Below are positions 26,247 to 38,324 of a DNA stretch of 64,000 nt, piece after piece (the stretch's first letter is position 1; the number at the start of each line of letters is the position of its first letter). The notes beneath the pieces are model-generated. The model worked only from the letters and a program-made list of their open reading frames with translations, was not told the DNA's origin and ran no database searches. The position numbers and the translations under genes are program-made. Origin of the DNA: Heliocidaris erythrogramma (taxonomy: Eukaryota > Echinodermata > Echinoidea > Camarodonta > Echinometridae); the NCBI GenBank assembly GCA_025617745.1, contig CM046857.1:24893761-24957760 (forward strand), read 5' to 3'.

Positions 26247-28020
26247 ATCATTTTCATGTTATTAGGCCAAATGTTCTTATACATCCGACAATATCAACTC
26301 TGAGTTCGATGATAAATAACCTAATTATTGCGAAATAGGAATCAGGAATAGATAAATGAGTTAAAATCATGACTGCTTTAATTATATCATAAGAGGAAAA
26401 CGAGAGAGAAATGGTAGAGACAGAGAAGAGAGAGAGAGAGAGAGGGGGGGGGGGGGGGGGAGAGAAGGGCGGGGGCAAACGATGGGGGTGACCGATCACA
26501 GACTCACGGACAAAACACGAACTAGCAGGCCTATATTTGCTTTTTCTTCCTCACAAACTATAATTAGCAATATTGTGGATGTGCGTTTTTGTAAATTATA
26601 CATGTTGACCCTGAGGGTAAAAAAAGGAATAACAGCCAGGCAGTGTCAAATAGCTCCTTTCCCCCTTTTCACTGTTGCGACTACATTATAATTATTGCTA
26701 GATACAAAAGCAATGATACAACAACATTTATTGCCAGTATTCTCAGATTGAAAATGGACAGCAGGGGCGTAGCTAGAACATTTTGAATGGGGGGGGGGGG
26801 GGTACACACAAATCTGCCGACAAAAATGCTGCAAATCTCCCCCCACAAATAATAATACAATAAAATCATAGATGTAGAGGTCTTTATCATACAGACCCAT
26901 TTTCGCAAGGAAGGGGCTGACGCCTTTTGCTCGGATATCAACATTTTATATATATAAAAAAAAAATGCCTTGCCGTCAAAGGCTGAATTGTGCATGTTTT
27001 ACATTGTTGTGAATACATAATGATACATGATACATTTTGTAAGTACAATTATACATTTCGTAAGTACAATTATTTTACATGTAGAGGATATTATTAGCAT
27101 TTAAGAATTTTTACAGGTAAAAATATTAATTATTAAAAGAAAGTTAAGAATTGCACATACATTGCTAAATATAAACTAAAATGAGTAATTTGTAATTTAT
27201 ATCTACATAATACTCCTACCATGTTTAAATTATTCAGGATGACTATTTCCTCGCTGCCCGATACAGTGGTTTTCCGAATATCGGAACTTTGAAAATCCTC
27301 GGGGGAGGGGGGCTGCAGCCCATTGTCGAAGGGGGACGTCTTTTGCCCGAATATCAACGTTTCAATTCCTAAATTTGCAAGCGAGCGAGCAAAGTTTTTA
27401 AAATTTTCGTATAATTTTATAGTGAAAATGTCCCATCTCATTCTTTCCTTCCCTTTCTGTTTTTTTTTTGGCGAAAATGTTCAAGATCTCTGCATATGCG
27501 ATTTTCTTTTATTATTATTTGTTTGGGGGGGGGGGGGGGTATTACGGTGTAGCATTTTTGTGGGCAAATTTCAAAATGTTCTAGCGACGCCCCTGTACAT
27601 ACAAGTTACATAATTGCCCGAATATGAATATCGGAGCTTTGAAGATCCTCCGGGTGGCGTGGGCTGCAGCCCATTGCCGAAGGGGGACGCCTTTTACCCG
27701 AATTTTAACATTCCAGTGTCATTGGCCAGTTTTTCCTTCCCTTTTCCTTTCCTTCTTTTCTCTCTTTTTTTGTTTTCCTTTCCTTTCCCTTTTCTTTTTT
27801 CTTCTCTTTTCTCTTTTCTCCTTTTCCTTTTCTCTTTCCTCTTCCCTCTCCCCTCCTTTTTCCGACAGAGGTGGCGCAAATATATATATATATATCAAAA
27901 ACTCATCTGCCCCCGACAAGGGGAATTGATTAATAAGGTTGAGGATTTGTCAATCTGTCGGTCAATTGAATCTGGTGTCGCCGAAACCACTAACCCGTCT
28001 CCGTGGTCTTGTGGTTAAGG
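26247..28020. repeat. Duplicated segment, copy 1 (tRNA intact at right edge)
   Basis: This segment recurs at 29337-31143 at very high identity. Differences are mainly poly-G length, one 33-bp duplication in copy 2 and a few substitutions. It contains a hAT-like miniature element and a long pyrimidine tract (27735-27860). Shared sequence starts at ATCATTTTCATG and stops after GTGGTTAAGG, inside the tRNA gene. Copy 1 continues into a whole tRNA, so it is probably the source. Confidence 0.95.
26762..27595. mobile_element. hAT-like miniature element (in duplication copy 1)
   Basis: The ends CAGGGGCGTAGCTAGAACAT and its partner ATGTTCTAGCGACGCCCCTG match over 25 of 26 bases when extended inward. 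Poly-G tracts lie close to both ends. CAGGGGCGTAGC-type termini are typical of many hAT elements. An 8-bp target duplication is not recognisable. There is no transposase. Confidence 0.65.
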
Positions 28021-28068
28021 CATTGGCGTTCTAAGCCAACGACCCGGGTTCGATTCCCGGCGGGGACA
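27997..28068 (+). tRNA. tRNA gene, anticodon TCT (Arg) by position
   Basis: A full cloverleaf of 72 nt. The acceptor arms GTCTCCG and CGGGGAC pair with one G-T. The D-stem is GTCT/AGGC, the anticodon stem TTGGC/GCCAA around GTTCTAA, and the T-stem CCGGG/CCCGG around TTCGATT. The anticodon position reads TCT, which would decode AGA (arginine). G at position 32 is unusual, so the isotype needs a model search. The B-box GGTTCGATTCC is perfect, and TTTT at 28070-28073 can end RNA polymerase III transcription. No CCA is encoded, as expected in eukaryotes. A SINE head that happens to be intact is the alternative. Confidence 0.75.
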
Positions 28069-29336
28069 TTTTGTCAGCCTTTGCAAAAAATTTCAAAAAG
28101 GGAAGACAGCTCTTGGGAACTTTGATTGAGCTACGCAACGTTATTCTCGAAATTTCTTTCACTTATATATATATATATACACACACATTGTATGAAAGAA
28201 ATTACGATATACATGTATATATATATATCTCGTTTTATGTTTGTCTACCTGTCTGTATTGCACGTGCACAGTGTAATTATATATTCTATCTCTCTTCTGT
28301 GTCTGTTTATCTTCTTCTTTCTTTTGAACACATTTTGCTCTGTATCTTTATTTTCTTCTCTCTATCTCTTATCTCGGATTGACATGTCTATCTGCTTCTC
28401 TCACTTTCGCACATAATTATACTTTATTTTATTTTATTTTCCCCTCTTCAGTCTTTTCACTCTCATTTCTTTCACATCACCTCCCTTTGCCCTTTTCTCT
28501 CGATCGATCGATCACAACTCTCTTTCCTTTCCAGATTTATCTCTTGGTCTGTCTTTTGGTCTTGGTCTGAAGATGATGGAAGGAAAACAACATAACATTG
28601 GCGGCCGCTAGATAAGTATTTGGTGGCCGCCAGATAATTCTTTCTTTCCCCATGTTATGTTGTTTTACTTCCCTCATCTTTTCTCTCTAGTTTTCCTTAT
28701 GTTATTCTTTGTTTTTATCCTTATATCTTCCTCTCTTTCCTTTTGTTATTTTTTGTTTTTATCCTATTATTTCCTATTTTTAACATAATGAACATAGACA
28801 GAGAAAATGATATAATAACAATAAGTAATAACATAAGGAAAGATAGAAAGAGACAGAAGATAGACGAAATTTAAACAAAGAATAACATAATGAATCATTA
28901 TGTTTCAGGCTTAACTCCGCCAACGCGTCTTTCGACAATGAAGACTTTTTTTGGTAGAACATGACTAGACTAAGAACGTCATAAATAAAACTAATCAAAC
29001 GAGGGATACTGAAGTAACATAAATGTACATTATCAACAAATTCCAGTAACATACATTATCAACAAATTCAAGTAACATACATTATCAACAAATTGAAGTT
29101 ACATACATTATTCCAAAAAAAAAATCAAGTATCATACATTATCAACAAATTCAAGTAACATACATTAACAAAAAATTCAACTAACATAGATTATCAACAG
29201 ATTAAAGTAACATACAAGGCCGTACGCAGAATTTTTTTTCCTGGGGGGGGGGGGGGGCAAGATGATCGTTTGTTATTATTGGATCATTTAAAAGTCTAAA
29301 ACCCGATTAAAAAAAAGTATGATTTTGAAATTTCAC
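28021..29336. other. Spacer between duplication copies, pyrimidine-rich
   Basis: No gene. It contains TA/CA microsatellites (28160-28240), long CT-rich tracts, and an imperfect inverted repeat centred on two GGCGGCC sites at about 28569-28665 (arms with AACAACATAACAT and ATGTTATGTTGTT). Confidence 0.5.
29010..29215. repeat. 26-bp minisatellite (site 1)
   Basis: About eight copies of AACATACATTATCAACAAAT plus TCAAGT, with drift. The same unit forms a second array at 34827-35070. Confidence 0.9.
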
Positions 29337-29848
29337 ATCATTTTCATGTTATTAGGCCAAATGTTCTTATACATCCGACAATATCAACTCTGAGTTCGAT
29401 GATAAATAACCTAATTATTGCGAAATAGGAATCAGGAATAGATAAATGAGTTAAAATCATGACTGCTTTAATTATATCATAAGAGGAAAACGAGAGAGAA
29501 ATGGTAGAGACAGAGAAGAGAGAGAGAGAGAGGGGGGGGGGGGGGGGAGAGAAGGGCGGGGGCAAACGATGGGGGTGACCGATCACAGACTCACGGACAA
29601 AACACGAACTAGCAGGCCTATATTTGCTTTTTCTTCCTCACAAACTATAATTAGCAATATTGTGGATGTGCGTTTTTGTAAATTATACATGTTGACCCTG
29701 AGGGTAAAAAAAGGAATAACAGCCAGGCAGTGTCAAATAGCTCCTTTCCCCCTTTTCACTGTTGCGACTACATTATAATTATTGCTAGATACAAAAGCAA
29801 TGATACAACAACATTTATTGCCAGTATTCTCAGATTGAAAATGGACAG

Positions 29849-30716
29849 CAGGGGCGTAGCTAGAACATTTTGAATGGGGGGGGGGGGGGGGTACACACAA
29901 ATCTGCCGACAAAAATGCTGCAAATCTCCCCCCACAAATAATAATACAATAAAATCATAGATGTAGAGGTCTTTATCATACAGACCCATTTTCGCAAGGA
30001 AGGGGCTGACGCCTTTTGCTCGGATATCAACATTTTATATATATAAAAAAAAAATGCCTTGCCGTCAAAGGCTGAATTGTGCATGTTTTACATTGTTGTG
30101 AATACATAATGATACATGTTTTACATTGTTGTGAATACATAATGATACATGATACATTTTGTAAGTACAATTATACATTTCGTAAGTACAATTATTTTAC
30201 ATGTAGAGGATATTATTAGCATTTAAGAATTTTTACAGGTAAAAATATTAATTATTAAAAGAAAGTTAAGAATTGCACATACATTGCTAAATATAAACTA
30301 AAATGAGTAATTTGTAATTTATATCTACATAATACTCCTACCATGTTTAAATTATTCAGGATGACTATTTCCTCGCTGCCCAATACAGTGGTTTTCCGAA
30401 TATCGGAACTTTGAAAATCCTCGGGGGAGGGGGGCTGCAGCCCATTGTCGAAGGGGGACGTCTTTTGCCCGAATATCAACGTTTCAATTCCTAAATTTGC
30501 AAGCGAGCGAGCAAAGTTTTTAAAATTTTCGTATAATTTTATAGTGAAAATGTCCCATCTCATTCTTTCCTTCCCTTTCTGTTTTTTTTTTGGCGAAAAT
30601 GTTCAAGATCTCTGCATCTGCGATTTTCTTTTATTATTATTTGTTTGGGGGGGGGGGGGGTATTACGGTGTAGCATTTTTGTGGGCAAATTTCAAAATGT
30701 TCTAGCGACGCCCCTG
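29849..30716. mobile_element. hAT-like miniature element (in duplication copy 2)
   Basis: The same element as at 26762-27595, carried along in the segmental duplication and not an independent insertion: the flanks are the same on both sides. Confidence 0.65.
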
Positions 30717-31118
30717 TACATACAAGTTACATAATTGCCCGAATATGAATATCGGAGCTTTGAAGATCCTCCGGGTGGCGTGGGCTGCAGCCCATTGCCG
30801 AAGGGGGACGCCTTTTACCCGAATTTTAACATTCCAGTGTCATTGGCCAGTTTTTCCTTCCCTTTTCCTTTCCTTCTTTTCTCTCTTTTTTTGTTTTCCT
30901 TTCCTTTCCCTTTTCTTTTTTCTTCTCTTTTCTCTTTTCTCCTTTTCCTTTTCTCTTTCCTCTTCCCTCTCCCCTCCTTTTTCCGACAGAGGTGGCGCAA
31001 ATATATATATATATATATCAAAAACTCATCTGCCCCCGACAAGGGGAATTGATTAATAAGGTTGAGGATTTGTCAATCTGTCGGTCAATTGAATCTGGTG
31101 TCGCCGAAACCACTAACC

Positions 31119-31143
31119 CGTCTCCGTGGTCTTGTGGTTAAGG
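31119..31143 (+). pseudogene. tRNA stub at duplication breakpoint
   Basis: The acceptor 5' strand and most of the D-arm (GTCTCCGTGGTCTTGTGGTT) match the intact tRNA at 27997, then the match stops. It lacks the anticodon, T-arm and B-box, so it cannot be transcribed as a tRNA. Confidence 0.9.
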
Positions 31144-31699
31144 GTTGAGCGCGAGGTTGAGTGCACTCACCGCATTGTTAATGATGATATTCGTCACCTT
31201 ACTTGCTAATGACTGTTATGCAACCCATACTTTCAGAGGGAAAACGAAACTTTCCTGTAAATAACAGTATCATTTTCGGGGTGTTATACCGGGAACTGCA
31301 TATTACTATAAAAATCATTAAAACAATCATCCATACAATGATTTCTCAGTTCCTTGGTACTCATAATAATTGAATTTAAACGGCTTATTGGAGTAGTGAT
31401 CGCAATTACTGTAGCCATGCAGTATTACCGCTTATTCAGATCAGTGATCAGTAGTTAAAATAATTATACCAACTGAAATCATAAAAATATGGTCTAGGCC
31501 CTATTTCACCGCTGTTTTTATAATACATACACACACCTACATTGTGCATGCACCACAAATAACTGTATACTAGTAATAATTCTGAAAAGGAACACTAACA
31601 CGTAATCATTTATAGTGTACATATAATTTATTGCTAGAAATCATTATACATTATTCATTAGTGACTGCTAAGCATTGATCATGTTGGGATGAAGAAAAG

Positions 31700-31812
31700 C
31701 AGTGGCGGATCCAGGGGGGGGGGGGGGGGAGACCAAAAAAAATACGGGTCTACCTTTTCACAAACTTTCATTTTTGTGCCCCCTCTTTTACTCAATCCTG
31801 GATCCGCCCCTG
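31700..31812. mobile_element. hAT-type miniature element with 8-bp target duplication
   Basis: CAGTGGCGGATCCAGG at the left end and CCTGGATCCGCCCCTG at the right are inverted repeats. They are flanked by AAGAAAAG on both sides (31692-31699 and 31813-31820), an exact 8-bp duplication as in hAT elements. A run of ~14 G follows the left end directly. At 113 bp it carries no gene. Confidence 0.9.
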
Positions 31813-31820
31813 AAGAAAAG

Positions 31821-33765
31821 GATATGTTACCTCGGTGTAATAATCTCAAGGGAAATAAAATTAAGAGAAATATTAAACTGATGTGCCAGTACATTTCAGT
31901 TTTAATGACAGTATATCACATATAACATACCAAAACATTGAAAGTCGTACTTGGAAGAATTCCTTTATTTCGCTGTCACATGACAATTTCATTCATCACC
32001 AACATAGAAATAATATCTATATAATCTAGGATTATGGTCAATAATAATGTGTTTACTTCTTACTTCCAATCCATCACTGCCAAGTTGGCATCCAGTAATA
32101 TTCAATTCATGTTAATAAGACATGGAGTTGTAATATCGTAGCAGAAGTAAACATTATCATTATTTGCTCCTGTACAAAGTGCATAAATTTAAATAACTGT
32201 TATATACACATTTTGGAAATATTTTACCCATCAAATTCAGAGGCATAAAAAGTGGCAATACTCCACCAGCACAGCTGGTGTATATTCAATTCACATTCAC
32301 GTGGAAATCATTAGCATTTTGTGAATTTCATGTATCACTTATAAATAGTAGAATCAATAAAAACATAGAATGATACAGATTAACGATGTGATGATCTCTT
32401 TATACTTCCAATTATTATAATTTCACCAATCACTGAATTGTTAGGATATATTTCATTTGTGTAATACCCATTATAACCCAACATTAACGTAATATTAATG
32501 TGACCTACATCAATGTTCAATTCAATATACAAGCTACTTTATACACAGTGTAGTGATATGCTGGTAATATTTTATACAAACTTGCAAGGAATTTAATCTT
32601 ATCAACATTTTACCTGTTGCATTGGTAGATGATTTGTTAATGTCATCCATCAATACACCAATATCAGTCACGTTCATTTAAAAAAAAAGTACAAACATAT
32701 TGAGGAGGAACATTTGCATAGGGTTTAATTTAAATGATTGGCACTTTATTCGATCTTGTCTTCAGATGTTTTCTTCGTGGATTATAATCTATCATCCATC
32801 GTCCTTCAACAACACACAATTGAGATATGAGGGAAAATACTTGCATTTTTTATTTTTTCTTAGAGATTAAAATTTAATTTGTAATCTTTAATTTATTTAT
32901 GTATTTTTGTTTCTCATTTTATCTGATTGGGGATCTATATTTCACACAGAGATATACATGTGTTTTTTGTTTTCCCGTTATGATAACATTTTCTTGTCTA
33001 CGTGCAACCCCAATATAATATGCTATATTTCATACTTACAGATTACCCGAGAATCTCACGCATTTTCCATTAGTTTGGACTCTTGTAAGACTACAGAATA
33101 GTAGGAAAGTTGCCCGATGAGACCGTGAAATCTATAATAGTTTACTAGTACTACTTACTGCGTGTGCGCGCGCGCGTACAACGCGTAGGCGATATTATGT
33201 ACTTTTTACGCGTCCGGAGAGTTGCGCGCACAGTATTCGTCACTTCGTCAGATATTAGATACGATGCGTGTGCAGGTAAGAAAGATACGTGTGCAAGTAA
33301 GAAAGATACGACGAAGTGACGAAAACATATTCGCCAGTTCGAAAAATCCCGATTTGCAAAATGAGGATTTTGTTAATTTTTATTTTCTTTATTTTTTCCA
33401 AAATTCGTCATTATTATGAATTAAAATTCTGCTAATCGGTAAATCAGAGTAAGCCCTATCCATTTTTGAGAAAATCTCAAAATCGAAAGTCTAACCCAGA
33501 ATTGAGGTTAGTGTCACTTCGTCATATCACCGCCGATAATTCTGTTTGCAATGTATTCATGTGATGTATCCTCTTCCCTACTTTTTTTTCCTATTATCAT
33601 TCTGTCTGTTTCATCTGGTACTGTAATGTAATGTATGTATTCATGTGATGTATATAGGGGTATAGTAGGGTAATGTGTATAGTGTGTGGTCAGGAAGGGT
33701 TTTTTTTTTTTTTTTTTTGGGGGGGGGGGGGTCCTTTTTTAAAAATCTTTTTCTTTTTTTATATA
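31821..33765. other. AT-rich intergenic DNA
   Basis: No gene is supported. A GCGCG-rich stretch with two AAGATACG(A/T)GTGCA-type repeats lies at 33160-33310. A T run followed by ~13 G ends the region at about 33700-33732. Confidence 0.4.
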
Positions 33766-34378
33766 TGTGACCAGGCACCACAAAACCACCCAAAAGTCGC
33801 ACTGTGTGATTTTCAGTTAGAGATCAATCAATGTGTTTTGGTTGGCATGCATGGTCAAATTTTAGTTTTGGGTATTTCCTGAAACTTTAGTATACTTTTT
33901 TTCTAAGTAATCTAAAATGTGGAGGCACCAAACAATCTAGAAGTGGTATTTTTGCCAGCTTTTTATCAGACTTATGTGTGTCTTCTCTGGATTTTGTTGT
34001 ATTACTTTTCTTTTTCACGACCCTGAATACTTGTCTCATTTTAATCTCCCATAAATCTCCCGGAGTAAGTTCTTGCATTGATACTTGTGCACTATGATAA
34101 ACAGGATATGTCTATGTAGTATGCCAAGCTTTAGGACAATCTGATAATCCCTTCATAGAAATTTTCATTGAGTTCTAATCCTCCATTTGTCACCATAGCA
34201 CAACACTTTGCAAGTCAGAGTGCTTCGATAGACTGTAAACTTTAAACCCTTATTAAGAAGTAACATTATGAGGGACTGTGCATTCTTCTCTTTGTACATT
34301 GAGTTATGAACATCCAATGAGTTATATATCATTTTAAAGCTGAGAATCTGCTCTTTCAGAATTAGACCTTAACTAAAG
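33766..34378. mobile_element. Rearranged copy of the TGACCAGG element
   Basis: It starts with TGTGACCAGGCACCACAAAACCACC, the terminal motif of the element at 39101-39536 (one mismatch). From about 34075 it carries that element's interior in the opposite orientation (for example GAGGGACTGTGCATTCT and AAAGCTGAGAATC). The second terminus is missing. It is a composite or inverted derivative. Confidence 0.65.
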
Positions 34379-34826
34379 TATGATGTGGTCTTTAGATATT
34401 GATTTACATGTGCTTACCAGAGAATATAGTGTGCATGCAGTGTTTTATTTTTGGCATATGATTGGAGTTCAGTCAATTTTGACATGTACAAGGTTTATTT
34501 AAAATTAAGTATTATAACACATGTATTTGCTACTTGATTGCATTATCGATATTACAAATGGATTGTTATTGTGTTATTATGTTGATTTATGAAGACATAT
34601 AACTTCCGCGCGTTTGACCATGCATACCAATTATACTCGGGTCACTCTGTGTGGCGTAGTAATTATTGTTTTGGCAGCGGGTGAGCGATGAATAGTCACG
34701 AGTGGGTGATAGAAGCAAGTCGATCACGGCCTGTCTGAACGTACTGGAAATATTTTTGAAACTTACATAGCATCGGTGCTAACATAGCATCGATGCTATG
34801 TACTACGTGTGAACATAACTATAGAT
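34379..34826. other. Intergenic, short palindromes
   Basis: ACATAGCATCGATGCTATGT (about 34782-34801) is a perfect 20-bp palindrome, preceded by a near-copy of its half site (ACATAGCATCGGTGCTA). No gene seen. Confidence 0.45.
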
Positions 34827-35070
34827 TATCAACAAATTCAAGTAACATACATTATCAACATGATCAACAAATTCAAGTAACATACATTATCGAAAATTTA
34901 AGTAACATATAGTTTATCAACACATTTAAGTAACATGTATTATCAACAAATTCAAGTAACGTACATTATCAACAATTCAAGTAACATACATTATCAAAAA
35001 ATTCAAGTAAGATAGATTATCAACAAATTCAAGTAACATACATTATCAACAAATTCAAGTAACATGCATG
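34827..35070. repeat. 26-bp minisatellite (site 2)
   Basis: Nine or so copies of ATCAACAAATTCAAGTAACA plus TACATT with substitutions, the same unit and orientation as at 29010-29215, about 5.8 kb away. Confidence 0.9.
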
Positions 35071-35619
35071 AATGACAATAATCTAAAATTTGAAAACTAA
35101 AATACATTTGGATTTTAAGTGTTCATGCTGGGATTAAGCATACTTACATTGGTTAGCGTAATGTTCTACACAATTTCCAAAGACATTTTCATAAAAGTGT
35201 AAACTAGTTTTAATAATAAAAGTGAAATTTAGTAAGTAACCATTTTTAAAGGAACTCTGTCCCTATAATTATATAAGGAATGTGATACAATTGCTTAGTA
35301 GCTAGGTATAGGATATAGGATGTAGGATGTAGGTTATAGGATTTATAGGAGTATGATAGGATTAATTAATATCACGTGATTGTTCCACCCACAGCACTTC
35401 CAGCATTTCTTCTTATATTAATCTAATTAATTAATTTCTTATTGGTCCTATAGACACGTATAGGATTTTCTATAGGTCCTATAGAAACCTGAATGATTTC
35501 TTATTGATATATTTGCGCAAAATGAAGGCAGCATACCACAGAATAACATCAGTGAAAGCATCCACTTCATCCATTTGCCAAATATTGCACAAAATGAAAT
35601 TCGTACCTCTCATCTTTAA
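35071..35619. other. Intergenic, short tandem TAGGATATAGGATG tract
   Basis: A drifted 7-bp tandem (AGGATRT) lies at about 35305-35360, followed by facing TCCTATAG/CTATAGGA motifs up to 35490. No gene seen. Confidence 0.45.
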
Positions 35620-37345
35620 AGGAGAATGAAACCCTTGGGAAAATCAATTTTAGTGAAAAGAGATGATAGAGAGAAGCAATTCAAAACAAGTTCCATCAAA
35701 ATCGGTTACGAAATAAGAAAGTTATTAAGTTTCTTCGGATTTTAATTGATGATAGACTTTCTTGGAAATTTCATATTGGCCATTTGTGCAGACTGCATGG
35801 TATCAAGAAACATTGGCGTGATTAAAAATTAAAACATATCTTTCCATCTCAAATATTATTATCACTTTACACGACACTTATTTATCCCTACCTAATTATG
35901 GAACCTTAGCGTGGGGTAACTCCTCTAAGATTCTCAATAATAGAATATAAATTTAGCAAACAAAAATCATAAGAATAATACAGAATGAACACTTTCGTTC
36001 TCATACTGATATTTTATTTTTCAATAACAAAATTCTAAAAATAGATGATAACGGGCATTTCGGAATTTTCATGTTTCAGTTATCACAAAATACCTTGCCC
36101 CCCCCCCTTCTCATTTCCATTTTTACAAGAAATTATGAAATAAACTCTATCCCACAAGACAATCAAACCAATATCATTCCCCGCCTTTACGGACATCTCT
36201 TGCCCAGAAAACTATAGTCTTTACTGGACCCAAGTAATGGAACGAAATTGAACCATCTCTTAGCCTGATTCCTAGGCTTTCCTCCTTCAAAAAGCACTTA
36301 AAACACTGGATTGTAATATCGTACACGTGATTCTTTCCCTATAATCTCAACCAAATACAATGTACACGTTCTAATAGTCCACTATCTTACTTAAATAACT
36401 TGTGTGATATGTGGAACCCTCTGTCCGTATCGATGCCTTTTGTATTATCCTTTCTTCCTTCCCTCTTCGATTTTTTGCATTTCCTTCATTCCCCCCCCCC
36501 CATTTTAATAGCCTTGTTTTCTATCCGTTAAGTTTATTTCTACATATTTTTTCAAGGCAATGTGCAATACTCCATATTTTGGATGTACAAATTCTTTCTG
36601 ATTTTATAACTTTCAAAATGTACTTAAACACCGAGGGACTATTATGTTTTACAAGCTCTGCTTCTTTTAGTTCCTCATTTCTCATGTTTTCTTCCTATCT
36701 CTTGTATAAACATGTCAGGTTTCCTACATGTACTTAATAATAATAATAATATTCCGCTTTTATATAGCTGATATTTATTGCCAACTATTTCAGTTGTTGT
36801 ATACTACATTTATGTTACATTGTAATGCTTTGTGTTTTTTGGACACATGAGAAATAAAAACGCTTGAATCTTGAAAAAATCTTGAATTTTTTTTTAAAAG
36901 TCTCAATTTACTATGGCGATCCTCAAATTAGCAATGTTGCTTCAAAGTGACAGGTCTAGTAGTACAACTCTTCATATGTTTTGTACACAAAATTTCATAT
37001 TTTCCCCATTATCTCTCTGCAAGGTGCACCTTGTCTCCTTCTTAGCTCAAGGTATATCACGGGAAAATTTATTTCACACAACATATATGTTCACAAAAAG
37101 ACAAGCAGCATCTTTAGAGAATATGAGATTTGTGTAGAAAACATATTTAGAGTTGTACTACTAAACCTGCCATTTTGAAGCAACATTGTCTGTTTGAGGA
37201 TCGCCGTAGAAAGTAAATTGAGATTTTTCAAACTTTCATAACTTTTTCATTCCGTAACCGATTTCAAATGGAACTTTTTTATATTGCATCTCTCTATCCT
37301 CTCTTTTCATTTAAATTGATATTTCCTTTAGGGTTTCATTCTCCT
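35620..37345. mobile_element. TTAA-flanked fold-back element, split by a LINE
   Basis: TTAA at 35616-35619 and 37346-37349 flanks inverted ends AGGAGAATGAAACCC and GGGTTTCATTCTCCT, which continue as ~120-bp arms at roughly 80% match. The arms resume at 36898 (TCTCAATTTACTATGGCGAT) and fold back up to 37226. Without the inserted LINE (about 35736-36897) the element would be ~560 bp of palindrome. TTAA duplication fits piggyBac or Kolobok types. No transposase. Confidence 0.8.
35736..36897 (+). pseudogene. Degenerate LINE reverse transcriptase C-terminus inside the TTAA element
   Basis: With stops and frameshifts the plus strand reads ILIDDRLSWKFHIGHLC, then IFPSQILLSLYTTLIYPYL and SFKKHLKHW-like traces, the usual C-terminal landmarks of Jockey/CR1-type reverse transcriptases. 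The 3' end has GAGAAATAAAAACGCTTGAA followed by repeated CTTGAA. The insertion lies in one arm of the fold-back element, so it is younger than that element. Confidence 0.65.
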
Positions 37346-37349
37346 TTAA

Positions 37350-38184
37350 AGGTTGACTAAATTAGAGAGAAAATGGGTGCTCTTTCCATGTAGTTTTGCC
37401 TTCTAATCACGAATCTGCAAATCGATTGTCCAAATTATGTCTCGTTTTGGCGAAAAAGGGGGAAGAGTAGAGATTTTGGGACCGTTCCTTAAAACTCGTG
37501 AGCTGATTGGCTAACCCCAAGTGACGTATGAAAAGTAAGAGGCACCGTAGATCTGCAGGCTACAGCATATAATATAGTACACAGAATGCGGTATTTGACT
37601 CCTCTGTTCAACGGACAATTTTATGAAAATAGGAAATTAATCAATATAATCTTAGGAGTGAATAATAATAAGCAATATATTTTCTACAAGATCAGAAAAC
37701 GCTTTTGCCCAAATATACAGCTCTTGTTTTGTTTTTTAGCTTTTCTTTTGAACAATGTTCTCATCCATCTGAGCTTGCCGAACGAAAGTTTTGCATTGGT
37801 CATAGACGCGTGCACAGCCGTTTTATGCGTCTGTATGTACAATGTCCTACACATCTTTAATACGGCAGTGACTATGTTCCCCTCGTACATAGCGACTGGT
37901 GAACGCTTTTGTTTTGTTTATTTACCTAAAAGGCTTTTTTTTTTACTTCGCTTTACATAGTACGTTAGTACTGACTTAGATTTTGGCTGAATTCGAGTAA
38001 CTTATATAGAGAAAGGAAAAGTGTCCGCGATTGCGAGTTGGAAGACTTTTCTGAGCCGTGCAGATACGAACTCTGATTTATCAGATCATTTATCAGACCC
38101 CGAAGGCAAAGAAGCTCGAATGGCAAGGGGAAATTCGACCATATTATATGTTTGAACCCCTCGCAGAATACGGTGAAGGGCCGT
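37350..38184. other. Intergenic, no recognised gene
   Basis: A 124-codon plus-strand frame (37586-37960) is hydrophobic, matches no family I know, and has no splice or promoter context, so I do not call it a gene. Confidence 0.4.
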
Positions 38185-38323
38185 GGGTGAAATAACTCCA
38201 GGGAGCTCCAACGCGTTGGAGCTCCCTGGAGTTACGGGTGAAGTAGACCGAAAATGCTGTCTCTCGTTCGTTAGGTCGTCTTAGCTAACGAACGAGAGAC
38301 AGAATTTTCGGTCTACGGGTGAA
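38185..38323. repeat. Two adjacent hairpins between three GGGTGAA repeats
   Basis: GGGTGAA occurs at 38185, 38236 and 38317. Between the first two lies a perfect 42-bp palindrome (38193-38234, half site TAACTCCAGGGAGCTCCAACG). Between the second and third lies a stem of 32 bp with one mismatch (38243-38274 with 38285-38316, starting GTAGACCGAAAAT) around a 10-nt loop. The direct repeats look like target duplications or template-switch scars. Confidence 0.9.
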
Positions 38324-38324
38324 G

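Larger units (their letters stand above)
29337..31143. repeat. Duplicated segment, copy 2 (truncated tRNA at right edge)
   Basis: A direct copy of 26247-28020, starting ~1.3 kb downstream of its end. The right breakpoint follows GTGGTTAAGG, inside the tRNA D-arm, and the flank then reads GTTGAGCGCG. A 33-bp internal duplication (around 30113-30145, TTTTACATTGTTGTGAATAC) is private to this copy. Near-identity points to a recent event. Confidence 0.95.

Noticed and set aside
27614-28018. Phe/Ser/Leu-rich frames and the opposite Lys/Arg/Glu-rich frames (also at 30735-31052)
   Set aside because: They read through a pyrimidine tract in the duplicated segment and contain no domain.
37586-37960. 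124-codon frame as a membrane protein gene
   Set aside because: Hydrophobic content follows from T-rich DNA. No domain, splice or regulatory context.
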